A DNA stretch of 64,000 nucleotides, from positions 62,001 to 126,000 of the forward strand of contig ARYC01000647.1 in the NCBI GenBank assembly GCA_000711775.1, written 5' to 3'. The number at the start of each line of letters is the position of its first letter. Within the stretch, counting starts at the first letter, position 1. Source of the DNA: Oxytricha trifallax (lineage: Eukaryota > Ciliophora > Spirotrichea > Sporadotrichida > Oxytrichidae). The notes beneath the pieces are model-generated. The model did not search any database. It worked only from the letters and a program-made list of their open reading frames with translations, and was not told the DNA's origin. The position numbers were made by a program, and so were the translations under genes. Of the stretch, positions 37,515 through 48,692 are shown in pieces.

Positions 37515-38150
37515 GAATTAATTTACGGGAGGTTATCAACCGTTTATATGGATTTAACATCAAACCTTTCAAAGTACTCTCGGACTAACACCTGACTTCT
37601 GAATTCCTATGTACTTTGTAGTAAGGACATTTCTGCATTGGCCCAAACCCCAGGTTATCTCACTCAGTGAAACTTCCAATTGCCCCTTCCGGGGATGTTT
37701 ATGTTCCTGTTTGGCTGATTTTTGCTCTTCCTCTCTTAGTTGTCTGTTTCTAAAAACCCCGGCTAGTTAGCTCACAGGGAAAATCCACAGTATTTTTACC
37801 CGTGCTTAGTTTTTCTTCTGTGATACAGGGTCCCTTTTCCAAGCACAGTAGACTCATTACGGACTCTGGGCGGACAATCCTAGTCGTAGCATCACAGCCC
37901 CTGAGAGGACAGTTACTCCCTGTGATAGGCATGTGATGGGGACTTTAGTTTTAACACGACTTAAGTCCATTTCGGTCGATTTTATTTTTGGCTTGGTCCC
38001 CCTATACCTTGCCTGACGTATTCTGAGTAACTCCTCAGATCCGAGACTTATCCTGAAAAACCAGGTGCTACTACGGTTTCGAACCCTCCGGGGTACCGGA
38101 ATTGGTCGGGCTGGTTACCGACTTACCAGTAGGTCGAAAACTGAAATATG
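37515..38150 (-). pseudogene. GC-rich coding island interrupted only by two TGAs
   Basis: About 640 bases are markedly GC-richer than the flanks. One minus-strand frame is continuous across nearly all of it and reads, in order, GKSVTSPTNSGTPEGSKPQQ, then TGA at about 38035, QNTSGKVQGDQAKNKIDRNG, GSNCPLRGCDATTRIVRPES, LCLEKGPCITEEKLSTGKNT, a second TGA near 37655, and GFGPMQKCPYYKVHRNSEVR. Several cysteines are spaced like a small metal-binding module (CPLRGC; KCPYYK) but no standard finger is complete. There is no frameshift. It could be a decayed gene or a gag-like/transposon protein; the family is unknown. Confidence 0.5.
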
Positions 38151-38544
38151 ATATAATAAAGTTAGATCTGATCAAAAGATAGTTTAAAATTACCATAAAT
38201 ATGTATGGAGAATGATATTACAAATTCTTAAGAATTTATTATAAGTTATAGATGAAAATTATATAAAAATATAAATTAAAATCATTATAATTCTCCAAAA
38301 AAATCAAAATATTTATAAATGATCAAAACTGTTAAATGTAAAGATAAAGTGCTTTTGCATTTATCTAAATTTTGTTAAATAAGCAAGTTGTAGTTATAAA
38401 TAAATATATAAATATAATCATAATTAATAAAAAGAAAAGTAAAGTATATAAACCCCAAAGTATTAATCTTAAACAAAATTTAAGTAAGTAAAACCTTTAT
38501 TAAAATTAAATATTTAAGTCTATGGAAATCATTCTAAAGAGTGA

Positions 38545-39960
38545 ATAACTTAATTTGAGAAAGATGATTGTTTCTCTGTCTTAGTCCTTTCTTATATTCT
38601 TTAGTTTTCTTTACAAATTTTCTGATTGATTCGTTGCCAATTGTTGTCCATTCTTGTCGCTAGTGGTAGGCTTTTCTGAATATTTCTAAATACTTACCAT
38701 GAGGACACATAGTTTCAATAATATCATTTAGCTAATCAGGTTTTCTAGATCCTTATCTTACTGGTTCGACAATTATATTTGGAGCGTTGTGAGTATGTGA
38801 GATCATTCTTAGATTATGAAATGAACCTTTCTTTCTTGCTACCAAGAAAAACTCTGTAAAGTGTCTAAGATAGTAACCAAAAGTTTTTCTTAAAAGTCCA
38901 TCTTTTTTCATTTTTACCCAAGTTATTATTTCTATTCTTTCGTAGTTGTGATCTTCTAGGTATTTTAAGGCTACCTTCCAGCTTTATATTTGTTATCCAC
39001 ATAAACAAATACCCATTCTATTGTAATTCTTCAATAGGAATGCTATTCATTATTTGACAATCATTTAAAGTGTTATAATCAATTTTAAGAGCTGTACTGT
39101 CCAAGGAGCGGTTAGTCCATCAAATCTATTTCTAATAATGCCTTCTATATTTTATAATACTTGATTCCATAATGCTTTATCTTGAATGTCCCTTTGATAC
39201 TAAACTGCTGTTCCTTTAATTTATCTTAGTCCCCATTCAAAGATCTTAACTTCCCAACCTATTTAATGAGTGTTTTATTTTTAAATAACTTATTAAGTTT
39301 TTACAATTTGAAGAGTGTTTTGAAGATAATCTCGTGTGACAAGCTTCGGTACTTCAGAAGGATAGTGGATTATTTCATCATATTTTTCCTCTCTATGTTC
39401 TTTAAATTAACAATTTTTAACTTTAATTTTATTTATCATTAACTTCCTTAAAATTAATGTTTTTTTTTATTATTTAATCATCTAAGTGAGCGTATAATTA
39501 TTCAATATTTTCAAGTTTTGAAAGCATCTAAGAATTCTCTGATTTTAATGACTTAATATCCTAGGAGTATTAAATTTTTAAATCTATTTTTTTGTTTGCT
39601 GTAACTCTGATTTAAGATTAGCAATTTCATTATATTAATCGGCGTTTTCCAATTAGTTTACTTTGATTACATAACTACTTTTAAATATTTCTAACTTTCT
39701 CTTTACTCCATTTTACTTTCTAACGTTTCTAATATTTATTTATTCGTTGGATATCTTGGAATAGTTCTCTAACTTCCAAACTTGTTAATAATTTGGTCTT
39801 AAACCAATGTTTAAAATCTTTGAAATTATTCAATAAAAACTCTAAATTATTTATTTACTCTAGTGATAATTCCAAATGTTCCTTTAATCTTATATAATAA
39901 TCGCTTAAATTAATGTAGATAAATTGTTTTGTAGATTTAATTTATTAATTTTAGGGACTC
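38545..39960 (-). pseudogene. MT-A70-family adenine N6-methyltransferase-like gene with coiled-coil N-terminus
   Basis: The minus strand encodes a coiled-coil region (about 39960-39450; NADQYNEIANLKSELQQTKK and SLKSENSQMLSKLENIEQLY) and then an MT-A70 domain: VPKLVTRDYLQNTLQIVKTQ, WEVKIFEWGLRQIKG, FDGLTAPWTVQ, LKIDYNTLNDCQIMNSIPIE, QQNGYLFMWITN, ERIEIITWVKMKKDGLLRKT, GYYLRHFTEFFLVARKKGSF, a HNAPN motif and IETMCPHGKYLEIFRK before WTTIGNES. MT-A70 enzymes (METTL3/METTL14, ciliate MTA1/MTA9) share exactly this order. The catalytic D-P-P-W is here T-A-P-W. At least three frame changes occur. It is a decayed or non-catalytic paralogue. Confidence 0.8.
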
Positions 39961-41855
39961 AATCTTTATTCATAATATATATTATTTTTATCATAATAAG
40001 TTAAACTAAAACAGTCTGGCTAAGAATACTGATTTTATTTGGTAGGAGTAATATTTATTTACTTTACGGGTATTAATTAAAAGCTTTTTGCATTTTATTT
40101 TAGTAATTTTGATAATTTAAGTCTTGCTAATATTAATGTAAACCTTAATATTAATAATAGTAAGTCCAAGAATTATAATTTCAATGTTGTATACCATTAA
40201 TTTGTGTTAGGGCTCCAAAACTAGTCATTCAATTATGATGTTGGAAAACAATTTGAGTAGCAATGGTTTTAGCGAGAAAGTTCTTAATTTAATTCAAAAA
40301 GTAAAGGATTTGAAAACTGATTGGTGATTCATTTGAAAATATAATTATTAATTATAGTTATCGAAATAAAAAACAAACAAATATAGAAACTTTTTTTTGA
40401 ATGATTAAATAAATATCTTACAAGTAAGTAGTTTACAGTTTTTTAACTTCTGCAATCAGAATTTTATTTCATATAAAATAATAATAATTCAATTAAAATA
40501 AAATAAAAATGGCATATAAGAATTAAAGATATTGATAAATTTTATTTAAAAATAAAGTTTAAACTATAAAAAAAATCAAACTTCCAAATTTAAATAATTC
40601 ATTTGTAAATTTTAACTTTTTTTTAAACGTTCAGTTTTTTTCAGGTAAATATTCAAAATTTTTATTTGTATTTATCATAAATTCAATTTTATGGTAATTA
40701 ATTAAAAAAATCATTGAAAAACTATGAAGAATATTATTATCATTAGAGGACCAACAGATAACTTTTAAACTAAAATATAGGTAAAGTTTAATTAAAAATC
40801 TCCGTACATCTGTGAGGAGCCCATCCAGGCTCTAAGGGTGATTAAATTTTTAATTTTTTACTTTTTTATAGATAAGAAAAGAATGATCAAATAAAGAATA
40901 AAGCTAATTTTAATTTAAAAATTTAATAAGGTCATGCTCAAGATAAAGTATCAATTTAAATATATATCTTAATGCATTCATATAAATCATCAAGGATTTT
41001 GAAGAGTCACATAACTCAAAATTTTGAAATTTAGTTATAACTAAAGCACAATAAAGTCGAGCTTAGATAAAGGTTTTCCTCTGGTATAGTTGTTACAGAT
41101 TTTGAAATTATTCTAAGAGCTATTCTACTCTTAGTAAATTAAATATTAAAATGAGATAATTTGGGAATCAGCCAGTGATAAAATTAAAAATGATGGTCAA
41201 CATAAAGCAAATTTTTCATATTTTTTTAACATAAAAACCTGAAAAAAAATAATTAATAAAAGATTTTAAACTCATCAAAATTTCAATTTTATTAATGTTA
41301 AAATTTTGCCCAAAAAAACAAACATTAGCATTTACAGAATCAATTTAAAGTCGTAACTTTAGATTTGGCAAGAAATTAAAACTAGACAAAATTTTTAACA
41401 TAAACTTAAACTTGTTTCTTACATGACAGTTTAATCGACTTCAAGGAATCATATTGATAATAAGGACAAGCTTTAAAAATATCAGATTTGTTCAATTAGT
41501 TTTGATCTTAAAATAAGTTTTTAAGTACTGCGATTAACGAGCACCTTTAGAAGATCTTGAACGCGAATCTAAATCTTTGGCACAAATATATTTAATTAAT
41601 GATCTCCTCTAGCATTTAGCAATCATATATAGATGATCAATTTTAAGATAGTAAATCTAAATAAGAAATCAAGAGTATATATCTATAGCACAAAGAAGGT
41701 GTATTGTTTCATCAAGTAAAACATAAAGCTTCAAGATAAATCTAAAAGTTAAATTCCACTAAGATCTTTTATAAAATAAGCTAATCAAATTAGTTAAATT
41801 AAAATTCCAATGATATGCTGCAAGCATGTTTATATAATCTGTAAATTGAATCATT
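39961..41855. other. AT-rich stretch with a small GC hairpin
   Basis: Mostly AT-rich without a gene. At 40798-40840 a short GC patch can form a 5 bp stem (GAGCC 40817-40821 with GGCTC 40828-40832). I cannot assign it to any RNA family. Confidence 0.35.
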
Positions 41856-42522
41856 TCAAACAAAACTAAAAGATTTATTACAATATAGGCTTTAGCTTAT
41901 CATGTATAGTAAAAAACGCTCAATTAACAAAAATTATCTGATTTCATTTTCAATCATGTTGAATAACCAAATAAGAAAGTGAGTTCCTTAAACATGTATC
42001 AAAAGTCTTTTTAATCCAAGAGAAGTCAAGCTCTTGCACATAAACTGAATACTATACTACTATTTGACAAGCTACTTCCTAAACAAAATTTCAAGCTATA
42101 AAACGAAGAATTTAATATACTTATTTGAAAGGCTTAAATGATTCGTACTCAAGAACTTTCCCCTTATATGAGCGAATACTTTTTCTACAGGAGCTGAGTC
42201 AAATTAGTAAGGGCCCAAATTACATATTAAGAATTTAAGTTATTTGAACTTTTCCAAAGTATAGATGCTTCTATGATAAGTAGAATTATCGATTTGGAAT
42301 ACGAATTTATCTCGCCAATTTTTGTCAATTAACTGCATGTAGTTGTAAAGCTTTATCACAAAATACATAAATTAAATACTATTGTTATTGCCGGAGTTAA
42401 TAGTAAACACAAAGCTTCCATCACTAAAAGCTGCTGCTATAATATTTAGTCGGCTTATTCGATTTTGGGCTATTAAGCGAGTATAATTAAAATATGGAGA
42501 CTGTTAAAATTAAATAAAAAAA
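41856..42522 (-). pseudogene. Tc1/mariner-IS630-type transposase, C-terminal part
   Basis: The minus strand reads RLNIIAAAFSDGSFVFTINS, then DKNWRDKFVFQIDNSTYHRS and LGPYQFDSAPVEKVFAHIRG, ending in TGA at 41856-41858. In this superfamily the second catalytic aspartate is in a hydrophobic-x-DN-x-x-x-H context and the glutamate follows PYSP-x-x-x-P-x-E; here the D and E are both present and 34 residues apart (D34E). The N-terminal helix-turn-helix and first aspartate are not found: the frame is closed by TGA near 42524 and a foldback begins at 42596. It is not close to the TBE transposase in the same window, so a second family is represented. Confidence 0.75.
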
Positions 42523-42595
42523 AGAGATCAAAGAAAATTATGATCATCTCAAGGCACAAGAGTTAAATTCCAACAGTCACTAATTTGAATTATGT

Positions 42596-43269
42596 ATGAG
42601 TAGATCCTTATTTAAATTTAAATAACTAATCAACGAACTAAAAATGAAATTTTTGTTTTTTTTCAACTTTTCTGTTTTTTCTATTTTTTGTTCATCGATC
42701 AAGTAGATGTTGTAGGTGATCTTAAGTTTTTTCATAATTTTCATAGATATATCTTCAGGGTATCTTCAGAGTATCTTCAGGATATCTTCCTCAAAAAAAT
42801 TAAAGTGTGGAGAGTGAGGAGAAATGGAGTCCAGCATCAACAAAAACAGTAGTAATAGCACTAATAATGTAAAAATCAAGCATTATTATGAGTCTGGGAT
42901 TTTTCAAAAACATCTTGTTTTTCTAAAATTCATAGATGTGATGCCTTATGTTGAAGATGATGTTGATGAAAACTAAGAAAAATCAGTGATGTAAGATTTT
43001 GAAATTCTCTAGAATTTCAACCAGACTCATAATAATGCTTGGTTTTGAGATTATTGGTGCTATTACTACTGTTTTTGTTGATGTTGGACACAACACTTTA
43101 ATTTTTTTGAGGAAGATATCTATGAAAATTATGAAAAAACTTAAGATCACCTACAACATCTACTTGATCGATGAACAAAAAATAGAAAAAACAGAAAAGT
43201 TGAAAAAAACAAAAATTTGATTTTTAGTTCGTTGATTAGTTAATTAAATTTAAATAAGGATCTACTCAT
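42596..43269. mobile_element. Foldback element with about 300 bp arms
   Basis: ATGAGTAGATCC at the left end is matched by its complement at the right end, and about 300 bases of each arm pair with a spacer of about 120 bases. It contains ATATCTTCAGGATATCTTCC and AGTGTGGAGAGT, motifs also found in the foldback at 1553-3437, and near the centre a GAAATTCT...GAATTTC hairpin that also resembles the centre of that element. The two therefore look like one family. There is no clear target duplication and no transposase of its own. Confidence 0.75.
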
Positions 43270-43339
43270 TTAATAAAACTCATTCCCTTCCTTGAAGGTA
43301 ATTCAACTCCTATTTCGTTCTCCTGAGGTTTTTCTATTT

Positions 43340-43760
43340 TCAAAGGTTTAATTTCTATCGTTTGAAGTTGCTATTTTTAATAAAATTACCTTTTATGCTA
43401 ATATTATTTCTTTTGCTAAACTAAGTAGGCCGTCGTTTATCAACTAATCTTAAACTTGTTTTCTTCTTATTTATAAGTTATTCTTACAGCTTTTACTAGT
43501 AAGTCCTCAATGTCATTTATGTCTAAACTTTAGTTTGAAGTTTCTTCAGGCAATGGCCCTTTTAAAGACTCTGTAGGATCTGCTAGTTACCATCCCTTAT
43601 CAATTTCTTTTGCGTTTTCATGTAATGGTGCCTCTAATTCTTTGAGCTTAATTTTCTAGCTAGAGGTCATTAACTGATAGTGTGGTCCATATTATAAGGG
43701 AATTTGTAATATAGCTCATCTCGATATTTAGAGGTACCTATTAAATATCATTTTAAAAAT
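43340..43760 (-). pseudogene. Unidentified coding island
   Basis: The minus strand reads MSYITNSLIIWTTLSVNDLQ from the upstream side, then after a frame change KLKELEAPLHENAKEIDKGW, ESLKGPLPEETSNQSLDIND and IEDLLVKAVRITYKQEENKF, with a final frame ending TGA near 43340. Hydrophilic and acidic. No family is recognised. It directly adjoins the foldback at 42596-43269. Confidence 0.4.
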
Positions 43761-44109
43761 GAGAGCTTGAAGATCAAGCAAGACAACTTTCCCAAATTAA
43801 AGTATTTTAAGCATAAAATTATCGTATATTTTACTTTGACGAGTGTCTCATTTTAATAAATAATAATTTGATGTTAAAATTAAATAATTTTAAGGCTGAT
43901 AATTATTCTCTATATAGAATATCTTTAACTATTAATTAATTTCTGAAAAAATCATTTTTAAAATAATCATTAAATAAACAACAATAATTCTCACTATAAG
44001 GCAAGGAACATTTTCTCCAAAACCAGCTTACTAATCTAATATTAAATTCTTAAATTGATAACAATCTTACTCAAGTCAACTTTCACTAAGTTCGAGTAAG
44101 GATAGCCTA

Positions 44110-44867
44110 AAAAAGATCTTTATGACTTTCTTGCTAAAGAGTGTGGAGCGTATCTCCGGAAAATGACTTGCTGCAATATTAACTTTCTCAAATCAATATT
44201 GAACGGTTAAAGTGAGGTCAATCAAGTAAATCTTAATTTAAATAGTAATTGAGAAGGTTGAATGTAATAGTGACAGCTGTTCCTTAAATATAAGGGCTAA
44301 CAGCGGATAATTTACTAGATTATGCGAGAGATAAGCCATTATTGTTGGTATTCCTACCAGATCAATATGAATGATTACATTTAGATAAAAAGTGGATCTG
44401 CGACATACTACTTTCGCTTGACAAAGATGGTATTAACAATATGATTTTTAATGCAAAGTAAAAGATGAAAAAGAGATTAGATAACACAAATAATCTAATT
44501 CTATACATGAAGCCTGAATATGTAGCAGCATTGAGCTAATCTTTGAGTTATAGTGTGAAAAGATTAGAATTTTAAGTAATTTTTAGTTTAAAATGGAAGC
44601 TCTGCTCATTTGATAAAGAAGTCCTCCAAAAGAAAAAGAAACCAAAGAGATTTAAAAGAAGTCAAAAACGAAGAGCAGGTAATTAGAGGAAGCAATCAAA
44701 AGTACTTAGAGGAGAACAAAAGAATGAGAGACGAGTTTATCGATATGATATTGTAAATTGATGACCTTGTAGGTTACAAATCTTAAGTTTACTCACTTCT
44801 TGAGAGTGGAATGATTAATAATAAGGGTAGAATACTGTAAAACTAACAAAACTCCTTAATGGAGTGA
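44110..44867 (+). pseudogene. Unidentified plus-strand gene, basic coiled C-terminus
   Basis: Blocks in order are DFLAKECGAYLRKMTCCNIN, KPLLLVFLPDQYE, LDKKWICDILLSLDKDGINN, NAKQKMKKRLDNTNNLILYM and, in another frame, RNQRDLKEVKNEEQVIRGSN followed by MRDEFIDMILQIDDLVGYKS, ending TGA at 44865-44867. One in-frame TGA and two frame changes interrupt it. No family is recognised. It converges on the SecA-like gene on the opposite strand. Confidence 0.45.
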
Positions 44868-45045
44868 AGACTGTTTAATATTAAACTATAGAGCTAAAAA
44901 AGTTAAATTAATTTAAATTTTTAAAATCTAAATCATAACTTTTTTATAATCTCATTTCCTGAGGTTCTTACAATCACTATTGAGATTCTAATTCAATCCT
45001 TCCTTGGGTCTTTTAGGGTTTATTATTAATTTCATTTGAAAAGCT

Positions 45046-45995
45046 TCAGTTCTTTTTCCTTTTATTCTAAAATATCGTGATAAAATTGCTGGGGCTGATT
45101 TTCTTCAATTTTAGACTAGGCTTGCTTTCTTGATTTAATTTGACAAAATTATCATTTGATAAAGTAATAATTTAGAAGTCTTGACCGATATTACTATTGT
45201 TGTTCACGATGATTCCTTCAGACTCAACTTTTTCTTGACCTTAAAAACATTCTTTTACATTAAAAGAATCAACATAACTCAGATCTTTTCCTTCAAGCTT
45301 CAATTTGACATCTTTATCAATTTCAAGTTGATCTTCAACAAATACTATTGAACTATTGTAGTTTTAAATTTTCATAGTCTATTTGAGAGACTTTTCAATT
45401 GTTTCCTCTTCATTAAGAGGTAATTATTTCAATAAAAATGTATTTGGGCAGTTGTTGCTTTAGTCATTTGCCAGAGGAATTTTCATTATTATTATTAAAT
45501 GCAAGCAAATTATAGAATGCGATCTCAGATTTTTCTAAAACTTAAGCTTTATAAGTAAAACTCAGATTAATTAGTTCATACACCAAGACTAGCAACCTAA
45601 AACCGTCTGCAGTATTGCTATTTTTATATTGATTTCATTTTCCAGACATTATTGGTGAAGTTTAATAGCCTCTTCAACTGTTTCATTAAATCCTTGATTA
45701 TAAATAATTTACATAAGTCCCTTTACGGTGTAACCTTCACACTCTTCCGATTACTTGTTAAGTTGATCTTGTAGAAAACAAATCTGCGACAATTAAAAAT
45801 AAACCTCCATTAAATTAAATCTCATGATTTGTTTTGAAATCAGTTCCTCTTCCTTGTTATTCATTAAGCAGAAGGACTCCATATTATCTCTCCCCATTTT
45901 TGCTTGCAAATAATTAATTAAATTGTGCTTCGAGCTTAATTTTCTTTGAAAAAAATTATATCTAGGAGTACTTGCGAAAGTAATTCTCAATTTTT
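45046..45995 (-). pseudogene. SecA-like ATPase, C-terminal part (separated from N-terminal part by transposons)
   Basis: Immediately inside the composite insertion the minus strand resumes with KIENYFRKYS and then QGRGTDFKTNHEIQFNGGLF, STRSTQQVIGRV, TGA, RLHRKGTYVNYL. SecA has G-R-G-T-D-I, then G-G-L, then S-x-R-x-x-x-Q-L-x-G-R-S/T-G-R-x-G-x-x-G, so this is the second helicase domain. The TGA falls exactly on the glycine of G-R-x-G-R; GGA to TGA is a single base change. Further downstream another frame encodes an acidic tail (EDQLEIDKDVKLKLEGKDLS) and ends at TGA 45046-45048. Decay is therefore clear. Confidence 0.7.
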
Positions 45996-47270
45996 CCTAC
46001 CGAAATACAACCCACACCCCATTCCTCATACCTCCCATACCCCCACCCTCTAAAATACCCATCTCATATCAAATTTTTTATCTACAGGGTCTAAATCGAT
46101 CTCCATCATGACTTCTCGACATCATAGACCCTCTTTTATATATAAAATTACATTATAATTTCAAATTTTTTTATTTCCATGATAGTGGAATAATTCATAT
46201 GAATTTTATGATTTGTCAAGTTTCACGATGTTTGTCAACCATATTAAACTATGCCTTATGCTATATAAATGAAAAATCTTTTCCATATAATAATATTTTT
46301 ATTAATTGAACTAAAATATTTATAGACTATGATATTAAATTTATCCCTTAAATCAACTTCATTAAATATAATTCGAAGAAATATTCGGATTAATTTTTTA
46401 AGTTTTTAATTTTCTTTATTATACATATCTATTTGTCCATTATCTTTGATAAATAAAGAAAATATTATTATTGATATAATAGAAAAGATCAGGAAATCTG
46501 AGAAATATAAATCTAATAAAAACTGGCATTTATTACATTTTGTAAATTAAATTTAATCTTAAAGTAAAAAACCTGAAACAATCACTTGTATTTTTCACAA
46601 AGATCAACAGTGACATATACTGAGTAATTTAATTGCTTAATTAGTTTTATTACTATTCTTTTATTTTCTAATTAATTTGCTATTCTGCGAAGATGTAGAT
46701 TTTAAGATAAATAACAGATCAATATATAAGCATTCTCAAATTGTAAAATGCTTAAGTTGATAAGAGTGAATTAAACCATCCCAGTTATAACTCTATAAAA
46801 CACAAAAAGTTAGAAAAATTTAGAATAAATATCTGCATTTTAACATTAGTGTTTTTATTCATAATTAGTAATAGAGTAAAGAGAAAACAATCACTTACTT
46901 TGGATTTATGTTTGCTTTAGTGTTGTTCTCTTCACTAGCTCGTGCATTGATTTTAAAAAATGTTTTCCCATTTTTGATTAAATTTAGTAAAATTAAAAAT
47001 GATTCTGTTAATGCATTATTTTAAACAACTTTTAATTTTAAAAAAATTCATATACAATAAATGGAAAAGATTTTTCAATTTATATAGCATAAGGCATAGT
47101 TTATTATGGTTGACAAACATCGTGAAATTTGACAAATCATAAAATTCATATGAATTATTCCACTATCATGGAAATAAAAAAATTTGAAATTATAATGAAA
47201 TTTTATATATAAAATAGGGTCTATGATGTCGAGATGTCATGAAGGAGATCGATTTAAACCCTGTAGATAA

Positions 47271-48612
47271 AAAAATTGGGGGGGGAAGTTTCCTGCCAAG
47301 AGAGAAGTTTCCTGTCAAGAAACTTTGTTTATGAAATTTATTTATAATTAAATAATAAAATATTATGACCCATAAATAATTAAGAGGATATCAAATTCAT
47401 GCTTAATTAAATTCCAGAAAATATAGTTGTACACGTTGTCTAACATTATATAGGTATGGAAAGAGTACGATAAATTGAATCAGGATTTCAATAATAATTG
47501 GATACAATAATTGGCATAACGATGAGCACTGAGAGAACAATTTAATGGCTAAGAGACAGAAATTTACTTTTATCACAAGAAATATGTTAAAGTTGCTGGA
47601 ATCGTATGATAATATATAAAAATAAAACAAGAGTAGATGATGAAGAATTTAGATGTTGCCGATGTAACATTAAGGTAAGTATTAGGAAAGATTCAATATT
47701 TGGATTGTTTTCAAAAACTCCTATAATTGTACTAACAAGAATCATCTTCGTCTACTTCATCGAAGGTAACAATGCTACTCAAATCCACAATATACTCAGT
47801 TAAACAATTCAAGAAGAAAATATAATGTCAATTCGTTCAATAAGAGCAATACTTTATGAGTTAAGAAATAGAATATCAGATTGGATGCAAAATGAATACT
47901 ATTCAATATTACAACTAAATCTTGAAGTAGTTGAAATCGATGAATCCCTGTTTACTCATTGGACTCTTTCAAATTAAAGGAGAAGAAGAAGAGATAGATA
48001 AGTGTGGGCTATAGGATTATTTGGGAGAGATAGCAAGGAAATAGTAGTCTAGTGTGTTAATAACAGAAATGAAAATACACTAAGAAATATAGTAAGGTAG
48101 TATGTTGCAAGGGGTACCACAATTATAACAGATGGTTGGAGAGGATATGAATTCCTTAGAAATAATGGCTACTAACATGGAACTTACATTCATTAAGCAA
48201 GAGGAGGATATAGAGGAAGGGTGGGAAGATAAGTACCTGGAGTTCAAATTACAACTAATAGGATTGAAAATACTTGGAATCATCTTAAATACTTAAGAAA
48301 CATATATAGCGGATCAATTCCCGCCTAACATGCTCAAGAATTTGTTGATGAACTAGTATTCAGAAGAAATGAAAGTATACTTGGATGGAGTTTGGAAGAA
48401 AAATTAATTGAGATATTGACTAATTGAACATTTAAATTAATTGTAGCTTAAATATATAGTAACCTTATTTATAACAATGAAATTAGTCCGGAAGTTGGTT
48501 GATAGTTGTTATAAAAATTAATTAAAATAAAAAGTTTTTTTTGACAGGAAACTTCCCTAAAAATTTTTTTTTATCATAAACCTTGGCAGGAAACTTCCCC
48601 CCCCAAAAATTG
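47271..48612. mobile_element. Intact Merlin/IS1595-type DNA transposon with 8 bp duplication
   Basis: The element occupies 47279-48604 (1326 bp). The terminal inverted repeats start GGGGGGGAAGTTTCCTGCC, pair perfectly over about 22-23 bases, and a second AAGTTTCCTG copy follows inside each end. The octamer AAAAATTG flanks both sides (47271-47278 and 48605-48612). Comparison with the uninterrupted left arm of the host foldback confirms that one copy belongs to the target. Merlin elements are known for 8-9 bp duplications and IS1016/IS1595-like transposases, which is what it encodes. Confidence 0.92.
47456..48427 (+). CDS. Merlin/IS1595 (ISXO2-like) DDE transposase, intact
   Basis: ATG at 47456 to TGA at 48425-48427 gives 323 residues with no internal TGA; fifteen or so TAA/TAG codons are read as glutamine. 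The N-terminus has a zinc-ribbon-like C-x2-C ... C-x2-C (ICQSCWNR and FRCCRCN). An IS1595-like helical linker follows (FGLFSKTPIIVLTRIIFVYF). The DDE core has D in LEVVEIDESLF, D in TTIITDGWRGYEFL and E in ITTNRIENTWNHLKYL, with the typical RRRRRDRQVWAIGLFGR strand between. Length is normal for the family. The start is the first ATG in frame after the inverted repeat; a second at about 47519 is possible. It is the only clearly intact gene of its size in the window. Confidence 0.93.
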
Positions 48613-48692
48613 ATATGATATTGGTATTTTAGGAATGGGGTGGGGGGTATGGGAGGTATGAGGAATGGGGTGGGGGGTTGTATTTCGGTAGG

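Larger units (their letters stand above)
45996..48692. mobile_element. Older foldback element, split by a Merlin-type insertion
   Basis: The left arm (45996-46284) starts CCTACCGAAATACAACCC and contains a CACCCCATTCC/CATACCTCCC patch. Its reverse complement is found at 47063-47278 and, after the inserted Merlin element, at 48605-48692. Removing 47279-48604 plus one copy of its target duplication restores a continuous right arm of about 300 bases. The 0.78 kb centre (46285-47062) is AT-rich with no gene. The element lies between the two halves of the SecA-like gene. I see no convincing target duplication at its outer ends. Confidence 0.85.

Noticed and set aside
38040-38140. tRNA-like B-box (GGTTTCGAACCC) and a nearby GGTAAGTCGGTAACC suggesting a tRNA or tRNA-derived SINE on the minus strand
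   Set aside because: The T-arm and acceptor stems do not pair properly, no anticodon arm can be placed, and the same bases lie in a long protein-like frame.
40798-40840. Small GC-rich hairpin as a non-coding RNA gene
   Set aside because: The stem is only 5 bp, and no box C/D, H/ACA or pol III elements are visible around it.
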